From positions 1 through 41,164 of the forward strand of contig CAYOMP010000010.1 in the NCBI GenBank assembly GCA_964405075.1: a stretch of DNA of 41,164 bases. The letters run 5' to 3'. This stretch comes from CAYOMP01 sp964405075 (GTDB taxonomy: Bacteria; Bacillota; Clostridia; Lachnospirales; Lachnospiraceae). This document shows positions 40,244-41,164 of the stretch, in pieces. A model generated the notes under the pieces. It did not search any database, was not told the DNA's origin, and saw nothing but the letters and a program-made list of their open reading frames with translations. Position 1 is the first letter of the stretch, and every line of letters starts with the position of its first letter. A program made the translations under genes and the position numbers.

Positions 40244-41164
40244 ATGAAAATTCAGTTAAGAGATAATGTGTATTTTGCATATAATAGACAGTTTGAATAT
40301 GTTGCGGTAATTGCAGGTATGTTTGCTGATAATTTAGATGGGAGACTATGTCGAGAAATCTATGGAGAAGAATTCATTTCAAAAATGAAAAAGAAACATA
40401 GAGAATTTGCAGAAATAGTCAATTCATTATATTTAGGCGGCTTTGAACTTTTGGAATTTTTAATGGATTACAAAGCAGACCAATTCGATTTGTATGAATA
40501 TAGAAAATATATAGAAAGTATGCCTCAAGATGTATTTGTACGTCAGATATTTGGATATTTTGCCACTATAGAAGAGACTAGAAGGGCTCTGGAAGATGAT
40601 GAATTCTTAAGTCAATTAATGGACGAAAGAAAGTTTCCTATAAATAGTTTTGTGAATTTGAAAAGAATTATTAATAAACGCGAAGAATATCTGGATATGT
40701 ATTTTGCCGCCATAGAGGATATAAAGACTCCTGAATTAGAAGAATATTTAGATAGATTTGAGAAATTAATTCCGAAATTTCAAAAAGATATTGAAGAACA
40801 GTTAAATATAATGGCCCCAATGGATATTGTAGAAAAATTTTTGTCAAGGCAGTTTTGTGTAGAAGACGGCTTTGATTACCATGGGTTTATTCCAATATGT
40901 ATGCTACCTAGAAATACAGTTACATATTATAATGATAAACGTCAATATACATTATATTCTGAACAGCGTATTTTAGGACGCCAGAAGGCGTTAAGTATTC
41001 TTAAGGTATTAGCAGATGATAATCGAATTAAGATAATAGATATTATTAGTGAAGAGGGAGACGCTAACGGAAAAACTATTGCCAGAAAGTTACATTTAGC
41101 ACCTTCAACAGTATCGCATCATATGGAACAGTTAATTGATTGTGGTATTGTAAAAGAACAAAAG
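40244..41164 (+). CDS. ArsR-type helix-turn-helix regulator with large N-terminal sensory region (3' end outside window)
   Basis: The frame is open to the last base; 307 residues are visible and no stop is reached. Residues 1-245 are a hydrophilic, mostly helical region (MKIQLRDNVYFAYNRQFEYV...) of the kind found in long ArsR-like regulators (possibly DUF5937 type). Residues ~247-307 are a winged-helix ArsR domain: RQKALSILKVLADDNRIKII, ANGKTIARKLHLAPSTVSHHMEQLIDCGIVKEQ. No Cys-pair metal motif is seen in the HTH, so it is probably not a metal sensor. RBS AAAGGAGC. It lies 171 bp after MATE 2 and shares operator sequences with it, so it is the likely repressor of that exporter. Confidence 0.85.
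   Translation, partial: MKIQLRDNVYFAYNRQFEYVAVIAGMFADNLDGRLCREIYGEEFISKMKKKHREFAEIVNSLYLGGFELLEFLMDYKADQFDLYEYRKYIESMPQDVFVRQIFGYFATIEETRRALEDDEFLSQLMDERKFPINSFVNLKRIINKREEYLDMYFAAIEDIKTPELEEYLDRFEKLIPKFQKDIEEQLNIMAPMDIVEKFLSRQFCVEDGFDYHGFIPICMLPRNTVTYYNDKRQYTLYSEQRILGRQKALSILKVLADDNRIKIIDIISEEGDANGKTIARKLHLAPSTVSHHMEQLIDCGIVKEQK

Noticed and set aside
1..41164. CRISPR array, rRNA or tRNA genes, prophage genes
   Set aside because: No regularly spaced direct repeats with unique spacers, no tRNA cloverleaf and no phage-type genes were seen on either strand.

Overview
The window is AT-rich, has strong AGGAGG-type ribosome binding sites and compact same-strand operons. It encodes PucR regulators, a DUF4317 protein, a 4-hydroxybutyrate dehydrogenase of the Clostridium kluyveri type and Cys-rich redox enzymes. 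Together these suggest an anaerobic, low-GC Firmicute, most likely a gut Lachnospiraceae relative. The species cannot be read from the sequence.

Layout. Positions 1-4113 hold the 3' part of a large surface protein with four Ig-like Big_2 repeats, a family 2 glycosyltransferase and a small secreted orphan. Positions 4734-10610 are an ion and envelope transport block: two tiny membrane proteins, a Na/Pi cotransporter, a Ca/cation antiporter, a DUF368 lipid-carrier transporter and a K/H-type antiporter. A large palindromic element (8685-8885) lies inside it. Positions 10933-14294 are a convergent pair: a REC-GGDEF-EAL-REC signalling protein and a DUF4317 protein. Positions 14560-34799 are the metabolic island. 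Positions 34908-41164 hold two MATE exporters, a cysteine desulfurase/IscU pair and the start of an ArsR-type regulator.

The metabolic island appears to encode import and reductive breakdown of pyrimidines to 3-hydroxypropionate. A four-component ABC transporter (26176-29852) is followed by a dihydropyrimidinase, a dihydropyrimidine-dehydrogenase-like iron-sulfur flavoprotein and an N-carbamoyl-beta-alanine amidohydrolase. The aminotransferase and iron-type alcohol dehydrogenase at 23370-25866 would take beta-alanine through malonate semialdehyde to 3-hydroxypropionate. A second aminotransferase/dehydrogenase pair on the minus strand (14560-17045) matches GABA to 4-hydroxybutyrate. A PucR regulator and a polar amino acid ABC transporter sit beside it. 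Each ABC-containing plus-strand operon ends in a cytidylate-kinase-like gene.

Four points stand out. (1) The substrate-binding lipoprotein of the pyrimidine operon has its two halves in swapped order, a circular permutation. (2) The dehydrogenase carries the N-terminal Fe-S domain of the PreT/DPD type fused directly to the PreA part, with no FAD/NAD(P)H module. (3) The promoters of the two pyrimidine transcription units carry the same direct repeat, TTGTGCA / TTGT(G/T)CA 22 bp apart, at exactly the same distances from the -35 and -10 boxes, which predicts one PucR-type activator. (4) Several catabolic operons have an intrinsic terminator between promoter and first gene, suggesting attenuation.
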